Of a stretch of DNA of 28,524 bases, positions 1 to 6,893 are shown piece after piece; within the stretch, counting starts at the first letter, position 1, and the number at the start of each line of letters is the position of its first letter. The notes under the pieces are model-generated. The model did no database searches. It worked only from the letters and a program-made list of their open reading frames with translations, and was not told the DNA's origin. The position numbers and the translations under genes were made by a program. The stretch is from positions 1-28,524 of the IMG/VR virus record IMGVR_UViG_3300047470_000526; one strand, 5' to 3'. The stretch is from a virus.

Positions 1-204
1 TTACACCACCTGTTTTTTGACGCCACGGCGCAGGTTTTGTTGCCATTGCGCGAGCTCTTCCGCGTCCCAGGCTACGGCGCGAGCGCCGATCTGGATTGGC
101 GGCGGGAACGTGCCGGCCTTGACCCGCTCATAGATGACCGTGCGTTTAATGCCGACCAGATCGATGACGGCTGGGAGACGCAGGAACCGTTTGGGGGTAT
201 TCAT
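1..204 (-). CDS. AlpA-family excisionase-like DNA-binding protein
   Basis: A 67-residue protein of the AlpA/MerR-like winged-helix type. Residues 7-35 (RLPAVIDLVGIKRTVIYERV) form the HTH, followed by the family's FPPPIQIG turn and a W-D-ExE-LxxW segment. AlpA proteins activate or act as directionality factors for P4-type integrases, and an integrase of that type lies at the other end of the window, so a role in excision is a reasonable inference. The ATG at 204 has AAGAGG upstream. The gene overlaps the end of the preceding HTH gene by 59 bases in another frame. It is the last visible gene of the leftward operon; its stop codon is exactly at base 1. Confidence 0.8.
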   Translation of the reverse strand: MNTPKRFLRLPAVIDLVGIKRTVIYERVKAGTFPPPIQIGARAVAWDAEELAQWQQNLRRGVKKQVV

Positions 205-550
205 TCATTACCTCTTTAAATTTCGATATCAATTTTCGCAGTGTTGCGACTTCTTGTTCAAGCGCGGCAACTCTGTTTTCGAGATTGACGTCAAGCTCAC
301 GTTTGGGCGCAGGAGTCGGTGCCTTGACCTTTCCCTGTTGCCTGGCTGGGGGCGGCACTACCTCCGCATCAGGTGCCCATGACGGGTTCTGAGTGCTGAT
401 CATCTTGTTGATGCTGGCGCTGGTAATGCACGTTGATCTTCCGATTTTCACCACCTCGAGCTCGCCGCGGCTGATCATGCGGTAGATCGTAGAGTGACTT
501 ATGCCCAACATCTGCATAGCACTCCTAACCCTGTACAGTGCCTGCTCCAT
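146..550 (-). CDS. Helix-turn-helix protein with C-terminal coiled coil
   Basis: A 134-residue protein if started at the ATG at 550; the longer frame to 640 has a less convincing N-terminus. Residues about 5-45 (MLGISHSTIYRMISRGELEV, then VKIGRSTCI) match the excisionase/MerR-like HTH that reads a target and ends in a short wing. A Pro/Ala/Lys linker follows, then a predicted coiled coil (LENRVAALEQEVATLRKLIS). It probably binds DNA as a dimer. It sits in the leftward operon just before the AlpA-like gene, with overlapping ends. Its targets are unknown. Confidence 0.7.
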   Translation of the reverse strand: MEQALYRVRSAMQMLGISHSTIYRMISRGELEVVKIGRSTCITSASINKMISTQNPSWAPDAEVVPPPARQQGKVKAPTPAPKRELDVNLENRVAALEQEVATLRKLISKFKEVMNEYPQTVPASPSRHRSGRH

Positions 551-684
551 ATCGTTCTCTATTCGCTCATCAATCGCCTGGCCTTCAGCGCGAAGGCACG
601 TGAATCGACAATTATCCGGCGCCTTGGCTCTCCGGCGCATTTGCCTTGGCGGTGTTTTGGTAACAGCCGAGGCTACAGCGGCCT

Positions 685-1221
685 CTACTGTTCGTGACCA
701 GCATAGAGGCGCCGTACCGCGCGGGCGCGCATGCTGGCATCAACTGTGTCGTGATCTGTGCCAGGGTAGGCGCCGAAGTCGAGATAAAAGGCATGTTGGC
801 GATCGAGCCATTCGCTAGACCAATAGGCATCTGCTCCCGAGAATTGCTCGCGCAGGTTCTGAAGCAGGGCGTCGAAGTCCCCCAGGTTGGGCAGTTCACC
901 GCCAACAGCTGCGGCAAACGTTCTCGCCTGTTGCCATGTGACGCCGCACGCCTCCGCCGGCAGTAGGATCAGATGGCGCGCGATCCCACCCGCTTGGACG
1001 ATGCCGGCGTAAAGCTCGCCCTGCTGAAGCTCCGACGCATCAAACTTGAACTCCGCAGAAGGCGCCAACGGGGGCGTTCCTGCTTTAGCGGGGACGGTCG
1101 ACGTGCCGCCTTGGCGCAGGAAGCCCGCGCGGGCCGCAGCGTCGGCCGCCTCGCGCGTCACGGTAAGTTCGTGTTGGGCATGGGCCCGGCTCTCGCCCGG
1201 GCGCAATTCATTATTATTCAT
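685..1221 (-). CDS. DUF1566 (Lcl C-terminal domain) phage protein
   Basis: A 178-residue protein. Residues 1-60 look disordered (Ala/Gly/Pro rich). Residues 70-172 carry the phage form of the DUF1566 domain: YAGIV, then HLILLP, WQQARTFAAAVGGELPN, the hallmark YWSSE near 133-137, and a closing RARAVRRL. Members are common in prophages and often sit among accessory or early genes; their function is not established. The ATG at 1221 has a GGAG site five bases upstream. It lies in the leftward operon between the small helical genes and the HTH gene. Confidence 0.75.
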   Translation of the reverse strand: MNNNELRPGESRAHAQHELTVTREAADAAARAGFLRQGGTSTVPAKAGTPPLAPSAEFKFDASELQQGELYAGIVQAGGIARHLILLPAEACGVTWQQARTFAAAVGGELPNLGDFDALLQNLREQFSGADAYWSSEWLDRQHAFYLDFGAYPGTDHDTVDASMRARAVRRLYAGHEQ

Positions 1222-1265
1222 CTCGACTCCTTTTCAGTGATTTCGCGTTGCTAGAGGGGGCGCGC

Positions 1266-1499
1266 TTAGTGCGCTACTAACGTCAAGTGCACGCGCACGG
1301 CTGGCAAAGTGCGCCTGTACTCGCTGGAGAGGTCTACCAGCATCTCTTTAGCGCAGGACTTCATTGCTCTGAAGTTGTTGATCAGCTGGCGCTCTTCGTC
1401 CGTCAGCTGCAGTGCGGCATTCACGACTTTGGCAACCAGCGGAGCGGCACAGTGGCGCTGGCGGGTCGGCTCTACCGAGGCGTGTTCGTCCTTGTTCAT
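1266..1499 (-). CDS. Small helical protein, unknown function
   Basis: A 77-residue protein started at the ATG at 1499. Its start overlaps the stop of the upstream gene as ATGA, which implies translational coupling and argues against the longer frame reaching 1691. The core reads LTDEERQLINNFRAMKSCAK, a short helical motif found twice in the upstream neighbour. That motif resembles the acidic helix (EExxLLxxFRxM) often found at the end of phage regulators. No family is recognised. It is part of the leftward operon behind the PL-like promoter. Confidence 0.6.
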   Translation of the reverse strand: MNKDEHASVEPTRQRHCAAPLVAKVVNAALQLTDEERQLINNFRAMKSCAKEMLVDLSSEYRRTLPAVRVHLTLVAH

Positions 1500-1915
1500 G
1501 CTCGACCTCCAACGATCAGACGCAGCGTTGGCCGCGGGTCCTTCCACGGGTTCTGCCTCGCGATTGCTGCGACCATGCAAGACACGTCGTGCCGCGCGTC
1601 CATGTCCATCGAAAGGAAATCGCTCAACAGCGCTTGTTCTTCGGCCCACAAGGCGGTGACGCGAGGTCCGGGCTGCGTCGCCGCCGGCCACTCTTCAGCC
1701 TTCCGGATTGCGCACCGAAGAGTGATGCGGCGCGCTCGGTCATCCATCGTGCGATAGGCCGCGAGCAGGGCCTGCTCGTCCGCCGGCAACTCGGCCAGCG
1801 GGACGACCTGCAGCTCCGGCTTGCCGGCCGAGCCACTTTTGCTTCCCGCCCTTCGCTTGGCAGCACCCCCGGTTGTACTAACTGCTGCTTTCGTGTGATC
1901 ATTGTGGCTCGCCAT
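1496..1915 (-). CDS. Unknown protein with two EQALL helical repeats
   Basis: A 139-residue protein and first substantial gene of the leftward operon. I chose the ATG at 1915 because GGAGA lies six bases upstream; an in-frame ATG at 1951 lacks a good site. Residues 1-40 are polar and basic, likely disordered. Two helical repeats follow: DEQALLAAYRTMDDRARRIT and EEQALLSDFLSMDMDARHDV. A related copy occurs in the next gene. The family is not recognised; a role as a small regulator or host-modifying early protein would fit the position only, not direct evidence. Confidence 0.65.
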   Translation of the reverse strand: MASHNDHTKAAVSTTGGAAKRRAGSKSGSAGKPELQVVPLAELPADEQALLAAYRTMDDRARRITLRCAIRKAEEWPAATQPGPRVTALWAEEQALLSDFLSMDMDARHDVSCMVAAIARQNPWKDPRPTLRLIVGGRA

Positions 1916-1946
1916 TCTCTTCTCCAAAAAGGTTAGGGCGTAAGGG

Positions 1947-1987
1947 GCCATCCGACGTGTGCAAGACGTCGGGTGGCTTTGTTGTTT
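1947..1987 (+). terminator. Strong hairpin with T-rich tail in the leftward operon leader
   Basis: A 12-bp stem (1947-1958 with 1966-1977, one G-T pair) around a 7-base loop is followed on the + strand by TTTGTTGTTT. In that orientation it looks like an intrinsic terminator, although no + strand gene ends here. On the - strand the same hairpin lies in the leader of the leftward operon, 32 bases before the first gene's start. It may stop antisense transcription or act as a leader structure. Confidence 0.45.
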
Positions 1988-2007
1988 ATGAGTGGCGCTG
2001 GGTTACT

Positions 2008-2103
2008 TCAGTCGGCTTTGGCTTGGCCTGGGTGAGGGCCACAATGCGACATAGGCAGCGATCGCTGGCGGTAGGAGGTGTACTGCGTGCTGTGTGCGCT
2101 CAT
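2008..2103 (-). CDS. Possible leader micro-ORF
   Basis: An open frame of 31 codons starts just downstream of the predicted start of the PL-like transcript. The second of two adjacent ATGs (2101-2103) has GAGG five bases upstream. The peptide (MSAHSTQYTSYRQRSLPM..., basic, no recognisable domain) has no known relatives to me. It could be a leader peptide or chance. Confidence 0.25.
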   Translation of the reverse strand: MSAHSTQYTSYRQRSLPMSHCGPHPGQAKAD

Positions 2104-2105
2104 CA

Positions 2106-2132
2106 TTGCCTCAACTTAAGTAAGTGAGGCAA
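2106..2132. promoter_or_regulatory. Inverted repeat at the PL start site
   Basis: TTGCCTCA (2106-2113) and TGAGGCAA (2125-2132) form a perfect 8-bp inverted repeat with an 11-base spacer. The right arm covers the predicted transcription start of the leftward promoter. It differs in sequence from the AGAnnTTTCT operators, so it may be the site of a second regulator or form a hairpin at the very 5' end of the transcript. Confidence 0.4.
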
Positions 2133-2161
2133 GTATAGAAATATCTAAACCATCGTGTCAA
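2132..2161 (-). promoter_or_regulatory. PL-like promoter for the leftward operon
   Basis: On the - strand TTGACA (2161-2156) is followed after 18 bases by TATACT (2137-2132), close to the sigma-70 consensus. The start should be near 2125. From the -35 region to the -10 the sequence almost duplicates the rightward promoter at 2950-2979, with an identical 18-base TTAGATATTTCTATACTT. It should drive the genes from 1915 down to 1. Confidence 0.7.
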
Positions 2162-2170
2162 GAAATTTCT
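2137..2170. promoter_or_regulatory. Two OL-like operators
   Basis: Two 10-base sites of the form AGAwwTTTCT overlap the PL-like promoter. They are AGAAATATCT at 2137-2146 (AGATATTTCT on the - strand) and the perfect palindrome AGAAATTTCT at 2161-2170. Their starts are 24 bases apart, the same spacing as the corresponding pair at the rightward promoter. The second overlaps the repressor gene's stop codon. They are most likely bound by the adjacent repressor and Cro-like protein (inference). Confidence 0.5.
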
Positions 2171-2907
2171 TACGCCTCTTCAGCGTGGGTCTTAGCAAAG
2201 CGATTGAAGATGGCAATTATGACTCCCATTGCCTCGATCGCCTCATCTTTGACTGTCAATGAAAGGGCGCCGTCGATTATCGATCCGAACGCATGCTCAC
2301 CTTCACGTTCATAAAGGAACTGCAGAACTGCCCGGCTTTGGTCTTTGAAAAGAACGAACACTTCGTCTCCAGGCTGGGCCCAAGACCCGTCCTCTGCGAC
2401 AAAGAAATCACCATTTTTGATCCTTGGGCGTAACCCAGTACCCTTGATCTGGACAGCAAAAAGGTTCTGCGCCGAGTAGTAGTCCAAATAGCGTTGGTTC
2501 CAGGGCTTCGTCGGCTCATAGACTTCAACAAGGCCCGAAGCATCAGTCATTACTTCAGCTATGACCGGTATGCGAGCTAAGTACGGGGCGGAAGGAGACG
2601 AATCGATTGGCTGCGTTCTGTCCGTCGCTACTCGAAGCTCCGCCGTGCTGAATGGCAAGCTAAGGACCTTCTCCTCTTGCTTGCTGAGCTCTAGATCTAG
2701 CCAGCCTGGTGGGTTTCCCACTCGTTCGTCGATTGTGCGGGCTGCTCGCTCACCAATACTCCTTCCGCCGTTATATGTCTCAGACAGAAATTGAGAAACT
2801 TGCGATCTCGAATAGTCGTATTTTCGTGCAAATTCCGCAATGTTGCCTTGACTCATCTTCTCAACTAAGAGGGCTAGACGAGCCCGGCGGCGGGCATAGA
2901 TATCCAT
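2170..2907 (-). CDS. Phage repressor, HTH plus S24-fold domain without catalytic dyad
   Basis: A 245-residue CI-like repressor. Residues 5-60 form a XRE-type HTH (GNIAEFARKYDYSRSQVSQF). Residues about 112-240 carry the LexA/S24 fold (IPVIAEV, then IKGTGLRPRIKNGD, then DEVFVLF). Family members cut themselves with RecA help using a Ser in G-x-S-M and a Lys about 40 residues on. Here the Ser position is Gly158, and the region AVLQFLYERE has no Lys at the expected place, so self-cleavage looks impossible. It probably shuts both early promoters and its own gene: an operator lies at 2920-2929, just upstream of its start. AAAGGA precedes the ATG at 2907. Induction may need an antirepressor instead of the SOS route. 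Confidence 0.87.
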   Translation of the reverse strand: MDIYARRRARLALLVEKMSQGNIAEFARKYDYSRSQVSQFLSETYNGGRSIGERAARTIDERVGNPPGWLDLELSKQEEKVLSLPFSTAELRVATDRTQPIDSSPSAPYLARIPVIAEVMTDASGLVEVYEPTKPWNQRYLDYYSAQNLFAVQIKGTGLRPRIKNGDFFVAEDGSWAQPGDEVFVLFKDQSRAVLQFLYEREGEHAFGSIIDGALSLTVKDEAIEAMGVIIAIFNRFAKTHAEEA

Positions 2908-2919
2908 GGTTGTCCTTTT

Positions 2920-2974
2920 AGAAGTTTCTTATCTTACGGTAGATTTTTCTTGACGAAAAGAGTTAGATATTTCT
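2920..2974. promoter_or_regulatory. Three OR-like operators
   Basis: Three 10-base sites share the pattern AGAnnTTTCT. They are AGAAGTTTCT (2920-2929), AGATTTTTCT (2941-2950) and AGATATTTCT (2965-2974), with starts 21 and 24 bases apart. The last two flank the -35 and touch the -10 of the rightward promoter; the first lies 13 bases from the repressor ATG. This is the three-site arrangement of a lambda-type right operator. Binding by the repressor and Cro-like protein is inferred from position. Confidence 0.55.
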
Positions 2975-2979
2975 ATACT
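2950..2979 (+). promoter_or_regulatory. PR-like promoter for the rightward operon
   Basis: TTGACG (2950-2955), 18-base spacer, TATACT (2974-2979). The predicted start, seven bases after the -10, is base 2986, which is the A of the ATG of the Cro-like gene. The transcript would therefore be leaderless. It should drive the Cro-like gene and the replication genes. Confidence 0.75.
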
Positions 2980-2985
2980 TTGTTC

Positions 2986-3270
2986 ATGGACTTCTATACC
3001 TATCTCAAATCAGTGCCGAATAACCAGCGCAGTTCGTTTGCGGCCGCATGCGGTACGACGTATGCGCGCTTGCGGCAGGTTGCATATGGGAATGAGCCAG
3101 CTAGCCCTGAGCTCTGTGTCGCGATCGACCGAGAGTCAAAAGGAGTCGTCTCCTATTCGGCTGTGAACGACAAGTGGCTTAGTCGTAACGGCCCTTCCGA
3201 CGGACGTAAGCGTATCCCGATGGACTGGGGCTATGTCGAAGCCCGAGTGAAGGGCAGCATTCCTAGCTAA
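2986..3270 (+). CDS. Cro/YdaS-like regulator
   Basis: A 94-residue protein in the cro position, divergent from the repressor. The start is the ATG at 2986; the in-frame TTG at 2950 is part of the -35 box and cannot be transcribed from this promoter. Residues 1-55 (MDFYTYLKSVPNNQRSSFAA, then TTYARLRQVAYGNEPASPEL and CVAIDRES) fit the YdaS/Cro HTH layout, where a 'region of residues SxELCxxIDRxS' closes the domain. The C-terminal half (VNDKW, then a basic stretch) is variable. There is no Shine-Dalgarno because the message probably begins at the ATG itself. It likely competes with the repressor for the AGAnnTTTCT operators (inference). Confidence 0.72.
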   Translation: MDFYTYLKSVPNNQRSSFAAACGTTYARLRQVAYGNEPASPELCVAIDRESKGVVSYSAVNDKWLSRNGPSDGRKRIPMDWGYVEARVKGSIPS

Positions 3271-3369
3271 TCGAAGTCAACTTGAAGCCTACGAGGATCG
3301 CCACCGCTAACCCGGCTGGCGCAGGCCTTTGCACGTCCAAATTTTGACGCGACACCACGAGACTTAACT

Positions 3370-4089
3370 ATGGCAACTATTGCAGACACCACCTGCCTGG
3401 CGGCTCGCATCGAGGCAGCGATGAACAGCGGCGCCTACGACCCCTATAGGCCATCGAGTGCGCTTACCGAGTTCGTGGTCGTGCGCCATTTTGTGCGCGC
3501 GAATTTCGATCGCCATCACCGTGTTCGGGCGGAGCTGGCGCGTGTCAGGCGGCTCGCGGATAGGCTGGGTGGGTCGCCGTTCAACAAACACCGCCTCGAA
3601 CAAGTGAACGACTACGTCACCACCCTGAAGGAACTTTTGATCATGGTCCGGAAGGCCGAGGAGAGGCTAGGGCGTATTGTTATCGATATGGCGCCCCGCA
3701 TTGATGCGGAAACCACGATGGCGCAGCGCTTGGAGATCCTGAACTGCAATCTCGCGGACAGGAGTAAGTTGGATGAGTCCGACATCGGCCTGGTCGACCT
3801 GATCGGCGTCTACTGCGTCGAGGACTCGGCAGCGCACCGCGGCGACGAGTTCAACGACCGGCCGCTGCATGGCGCCGTGAACGCGGAAATTATTCGTGTG
3901 ATGTTCCGTACACCCGAGGGGCGCGCAGCATCGAAACCGATCTTCGACGCTGCGTTTGAGCCTGGCGGCATCCTGCATGGCGTGTCGACCTATTACCGGC
4001 AGCCTGATGGGACGATGAAGCGCAAGGCGCCATCGCTCGTTCTGCATGATGCAGCTGGCTCCCGCGTGATCGAGCGGACTCCAGCATGA
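3370..4089 (+). CDS. Unknown early phage protein
   Basis: A 239-residue protein between the Cro-like gene and the replication genes, where lambdoid phages carry cII-type or replication accessory genes. I do not recognise the family. Residues 1-110 are largely helical and basic (VRHFVRANFDRHHRVRAELA, then a leucine-rich VTTLKELLIMVRKAEERLGR). Residues 130-239 are more mixed, with ESDIGLVDLIGVYCVEDSAA. No membrane segment or clear HTH is visible. The start at 3370 has no strong ribosome site. Its stop overlaps the start of a 23-codon ORF as ATGA. Confidence 0.72.
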   Translation: MATIADTTCLAARIEAAMNSGAYDPYRPSSALTEFVVVRHFVRANFDRHHRVRAELARVRRLADRLGGSPFNKHRLEQVNDYVTTLKELLIMVRKAEERLGRIVIDMAPRIDAETTMAQRLEILNCNLADRSKLDESDIGLVDLIGVYCVEDSAAHRGDEFNDRPLHGAVNAEIIRVMFRTPEGRAASKPIFDAAFEPGGILHGVSTYYRQPDGTMKRKAPSLVLHDAAGSRVIERTPA

Positions 4090-4157
4090 GCGGCATGCGG
4101 CGCCGACCACAGGCGTTGTGCGCTAAGCCAGCAGGGGAAGGGGCGATCAGCGCATGA
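4086..4157 (+). CDS. 23-codon micro-ORF coupled at both ends
   Basis: A short open frame coding MSGMRRRPQALCAKPAGEGA plus ISA. Its start forms ATGA with the stop of the upstream gene (4086-4089), and its stop forms ATGA with the start of the O-like gene (4154-4157). Such exact double coupling suggests it is translated, at least to pass ribosomes along to the replication gene. The peptide is basic and not recognised. It is too short for routine gene callers. Confidence 0.5.
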   Translation: MSGMRRRPQALCAKPAGEGAISA

Positions 4158-5215
4158 GCACGGCCCAATTCGAGGGCGGCTTTGTCCGAATTGCGAATGA
4201 ACTCCTTGAAGCCATGTTGCGGGGCGGGTTCTCGCAACGCGAGTTGCTCGTGCTGCTCACGATCATGCGGAAGACGGACGGCTTCCGGAAGGCGGAAGAC
4301 GACATCTCTGCTTCGCAGATCGGCGCCATCTGCAACCTGGCGCGCACGCACGTCACCGCTACCTTGAATCAGCTGGCGCTGCACAACGTCATCACCAAGC
4401 GCCCAGGACGGTTCGGTTCTATCGTGGGCATTCAGAGGGATTATCGGAAGTGGAAGGCATCCGGGCAAACACCACAGGCTCAGGCTAGTACCGAATCGGT
4501 ACAGGGTAGTACTGATTCGGTACATGTACCAGATCAGTACGCGAGTAGTACCGCATCGGTACAGGTCGATAGTACCGATGCGGTACACACAAAAGACAAC
4601 CTTCCAAGAGACAACCACCAAAAGAAAAGATCTTGCGCTCCGCAAGCGGACCGCGACCAAGTCGCCGAAACCCCAGCAGGCCAAAAAGGCCGGGCCAAGA
4701 CGGGACTCGCTGCCGACCTGCAGGACCGCTTCGAGCGCTTCTATGCCGCCTATCCGCTGAAGAAGTCGCGCGGCACCGCCGAGAAGGCGTTCGCCAAGAT
4801 ACGCCCCGACGAGGAGCTGCTGGGCCAGATGCTGGGCGGCCTGGAGAAGCGCCGGGCCTCTGGCACGTGGCTTGACCCGAAATTCGTCCCTTATCCGGCC
4901 ACCTGGCTGAAAGCGCAGGGCTGGTTGGACGCGCTCGAGGTCGAGTACTCAGTCGAGGCCTGCGCCGTGATCGATGCATTCAACGAGCTGCTCGGCCCGC
5001 AGTTGGGCGAGGTGTCGGCGGCGATCTTCGTGCCGGCCCGCGCGGCGCTAATCGGAGATTTCCTGAGGTTCTCGACTAAAGGCGACCTAGCGCGGCGCTA
5101 CTTCACGTGGCTGCGTGATGACAACGATCTGCCACCGAAGATCGGCTTCGACCGCCTTGTTGGTCGGCAGGGCTACGCCGACGCGATCGGTGGAAAATTC
5201 GCGAGGAAAGCATGA
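4154..5215 (+). CDS. O: Replication initiator, phage O-like
   Basis: A 353-residue protein. Residues 5-100 match the phage replication protein O N-terminal domain: FVRIANELLEAMLRGGFSQR, ELLVLLTIMRKTDGFRK, the HTH region ISASQIGAICNLARTHVTAT and a wing. Residues 110-190 are a low-complexity linker whose DNA holds the origin iterons. Residues 195-260 have the common phage C-terminal motif (FYAAYPLKKSRGTAEKAFAK, then PYPATWLKAQGWLDAL), likely the contact with helicase. Family knowledge says O binds iterons and loads helicase. The start is coupled to a micro-ORF, and the stop overlaps the DnaB gene start as ATGA. Confidence 0.87.
   Translation: MSTAQFEGGFVRIANELLEAMLRGGFSQRELLVLLTIMRKTDGFRKAEDDISASQIGAICNLARTHVTATLNQLALHNVITKRPGRFGSIVGIQRDYRKWKASGQTPQAQASTESVQGSTDSVHVPDQYASSTASVQVDSTDAVHTKDNLPRDNHQKKRSCAPQADRDQVAETPAGQKGRAKTGLAADLQDRFERFYAAYPLKKSRGTAEKAFAKIRPDEELLGQMLGGLEKRRASGTWLDPKFVPYPATWLKAQGWLDALEVEYSVEACAVIDAFNELLGPQLGEVSAAIFVPARAALIGDFLRFSTKGDLARRYFTWLRDDNDLPPKIGFDRLVGRQGYADAIGGKFARKA
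4487..4587. repeat. ori: Iteron array, probable replication origin inside the O-like gene
   Basis: Four 17-base repeats of consensus AGTACCGnwTCGGTACA lie at 4487-4503, 4508-4524, 4547-4563 and 4571-4587. A fifth, degenerate copy (TGTACCAGATCAGTAC, reverse orientation) is at 4525-4540. Each is a near-perfect palindrome (GTACCGA/TCGGTAC). Starts are 17-24 bases apart, about two helix turns. The following 50 bases (4588-4640) are poor in G+C and rich in A, like an unwinding element. Lambda has the same plan: four O-binding iterons plus an AT-rich stretch within gene O. Confidence 0.82.
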
Positions 5216-6597
5216 CGAAGCACTACGGCGCCGACAGTGCCGCACCGCATTCAATTGAGGCCGAGCAGGCCGTCCTGGGAACGCTTCTGCGCTTCAACGA
5301 CGGCTTCGACCGAATCGGCGATCTGGCGACGAAGCACTTCTACCGGGAGGACCACCGTCTCATCTTTGCCGAGATCGTGCGCATGATCGCGCGCGGCGAG
5401 CCGGCGGATACGGTGACGGTATGGGCCGCACTGGAGGGCCGGGGCGGCGCGATCGGCGACGACATTGGCTCGTACCTCAACCAGCTGGCACAGACGGCAC
5501 CGAGCGCGGCCGGCATCGATCGCCACGCCGCCATCGTGATCGAGCGCGCGCTTCTCCGCGCTGCGATGTACGTTGCGGACTCAATCAACGGCTTGGCGGC
5601 GAACCCGAAGGGCAAGAGCGCCGACGAGGTGCTTGATGCCATGCAGTCGATGGTTACCGCGCTTGCCGAGCGCCGCGTGCGCAACGAGCCGAGAATGATC
5701 CGTGACGTCCTGGTCGACTTCATTGACGGCGTCGCGAAGCGCGCGGAAGGGAACGATAACGCCATCCCGACCGGCATCTCCGGCATCGACCGCCTTTTGA
5801 CTGGCGGCGGCTTGCGGCCTGGCCAACTGATCATCGTGGCTGGCCGACCGTCGATGGGCAAGTCCGCGTTGACTAGCGATGTGGGCCTCAACATGGCTGC
5901 AGACCACAGTGTGCTCGATTTCAGCATGGAGATGGAAAGCCAGGAGATCGCCGGCCGTGCGCTGGCCAACCGCGGCCGCGTGTCGCTCTCGAAGGTAATG
6001 GGTAGCATTGCAGACGATGACCGCGCCACTTGGGATGGTGTGACAGCAGGCTGCGTCAAGCTCGATACGCTAAGGTTTGCGATCGATGACACGCCGGCGA
6101 TCTCGCTGCTCGAGCTCCGGATGAAGGCCAAAGCCTGGAAGCGCAAGCACGGCCTGCACGTGATCATTGTCGACTACCTGGGCTTGATGTCGGGTGGAGA
6201 GGGCGAGAAGCGCCACGAGCAGATCGGCTCCTATTCACGCGGCCTGAAGGCACTGGCAAAGGAACTGGGAGTCGCCGTGATCGCGCTGGCCCAGTTGAAC
6301 CGCAAGGTCGAGGAGCGCCCGGACCGACGCCCGGTGCTCTCTGACCTGCGCGACTCCGGCGAGATCGAGCAGGATGCGGATATCGTGATGCTGGTGCATC
6401 GGCCTGAGATGTATGAGCCAGAAAATGCAGATTTGCGCGGCTATGCAGAGGTGTTGCTCCGAAAGCAGCGCGGGGGCCCACTTGGTGACATCTCACTGAT
6501 GTTCGACGGTCCCACCTGCAGCTTCTCCGATTGGTCTGGCCCGCCGCCTGGGCTGGCCGCAAACAAAGGGCGCGGCCCGGCAAGGTTCACAGGATGA
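5212..6597 (+). CDS. dnaB: DnaB-family replicative helicase
   Basis: A 461-residue hexameric 5'-3' helicase. Residues 10-110 are the N-terminal DnaB domain (HSIEAEQAVLGTLL). The RecA-like core has Walker A GRPSMGKS at 211-218, SMEM at 238-241, Walker B VIIVDYLGLM at 317-326, QLNR at 361-364, DLRDSGEIEQDAD at 378-390 and the KQRGGPLG arginine-finger region at 418-425. All key residues are present and the length is normal. Phages such as P22 carry their own DnaB in place of a lambda P loader; here it is coupled to the O-like gene by ATGA. It should unwind the element's own origin. Confidence 0.95.
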   Translation: MTKHYGADSAAPHSIEAEQAVLGTLLRFNDGFDRIGDLATKHFYREDHRLIFAEIVRMIARGEPADTVTVWAALEGRGGAIGDDIGSYLNQLAQTAPSAAGIDRHAAIVIERALLRAAMYVADSINGLAANPKGKSADEVLDAMQSMVTALAERRVRNEPRMIRDVLVDFIDGVAKRAEGNDNAIPTGISGIDRLLTGGGLRPGQLIIVAGRPSMGKSALTSDVGLNMAADHSVLDFSMEMESQEIAGRALANRGRVSLSKVMGSIADDDRATWDGVTAGCVKLDTLRFAIDDTPAISLLELRMKAKAWKRKHGLHVIIVDYLGLMSGGEGEKRHEQIGSYSRGLKALAKELGVAVIALAQLNRKVEERPDRRPVLSDLRDSGEIEQDADIVMLVHRPEMYEPENADLRGYAEVLLRKQRGGPLGDISLMFDGPTCSFSDWSGPPPGLAANKGRGPARFTG

Positions 6598-6650
6598 GCG
6601 ATATGTCGAGATACGATTGGCTGCCCACCAATGGTGGATGGGGCACATAA
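6594..6650 (+). CDS. 18-codon micro-ORF coupled to dnaB
   Basis: An open frame coding MSDMSRYDWLPTNGGWGT starts as ATGA over the dnaB stop. It repeats the coupling seen before the O-like gene. It may be a real micropeptide or the shortened remnant of a longer gene; the peptide is not recognised. Confidence 0.35.
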   Translation: MSDMSRYDWLPTNGGWGT

Positions 6651-6893
6651 ACGATCGGGCTGAGGAAGTGGACTGACCTCTGCGCCAGCGTCGGCTCCAT
6701 CCGCGTCAATTTGAGGGGCGGCCTTAAGTTCGACCGCCAGCGTGATCTCGGCGGCTGCCGCTTTTAGGTAGTGGAGGGTTTTTAGTTCTGGCGAACCACA
6801 AAATAATCGAGGGCAGCGGGTCGCTTTTGTAACCACGTCACGCTCAAAACTGGAAGATAGGAAGGAGGCAACAACACAGACCAGGAGACGACG

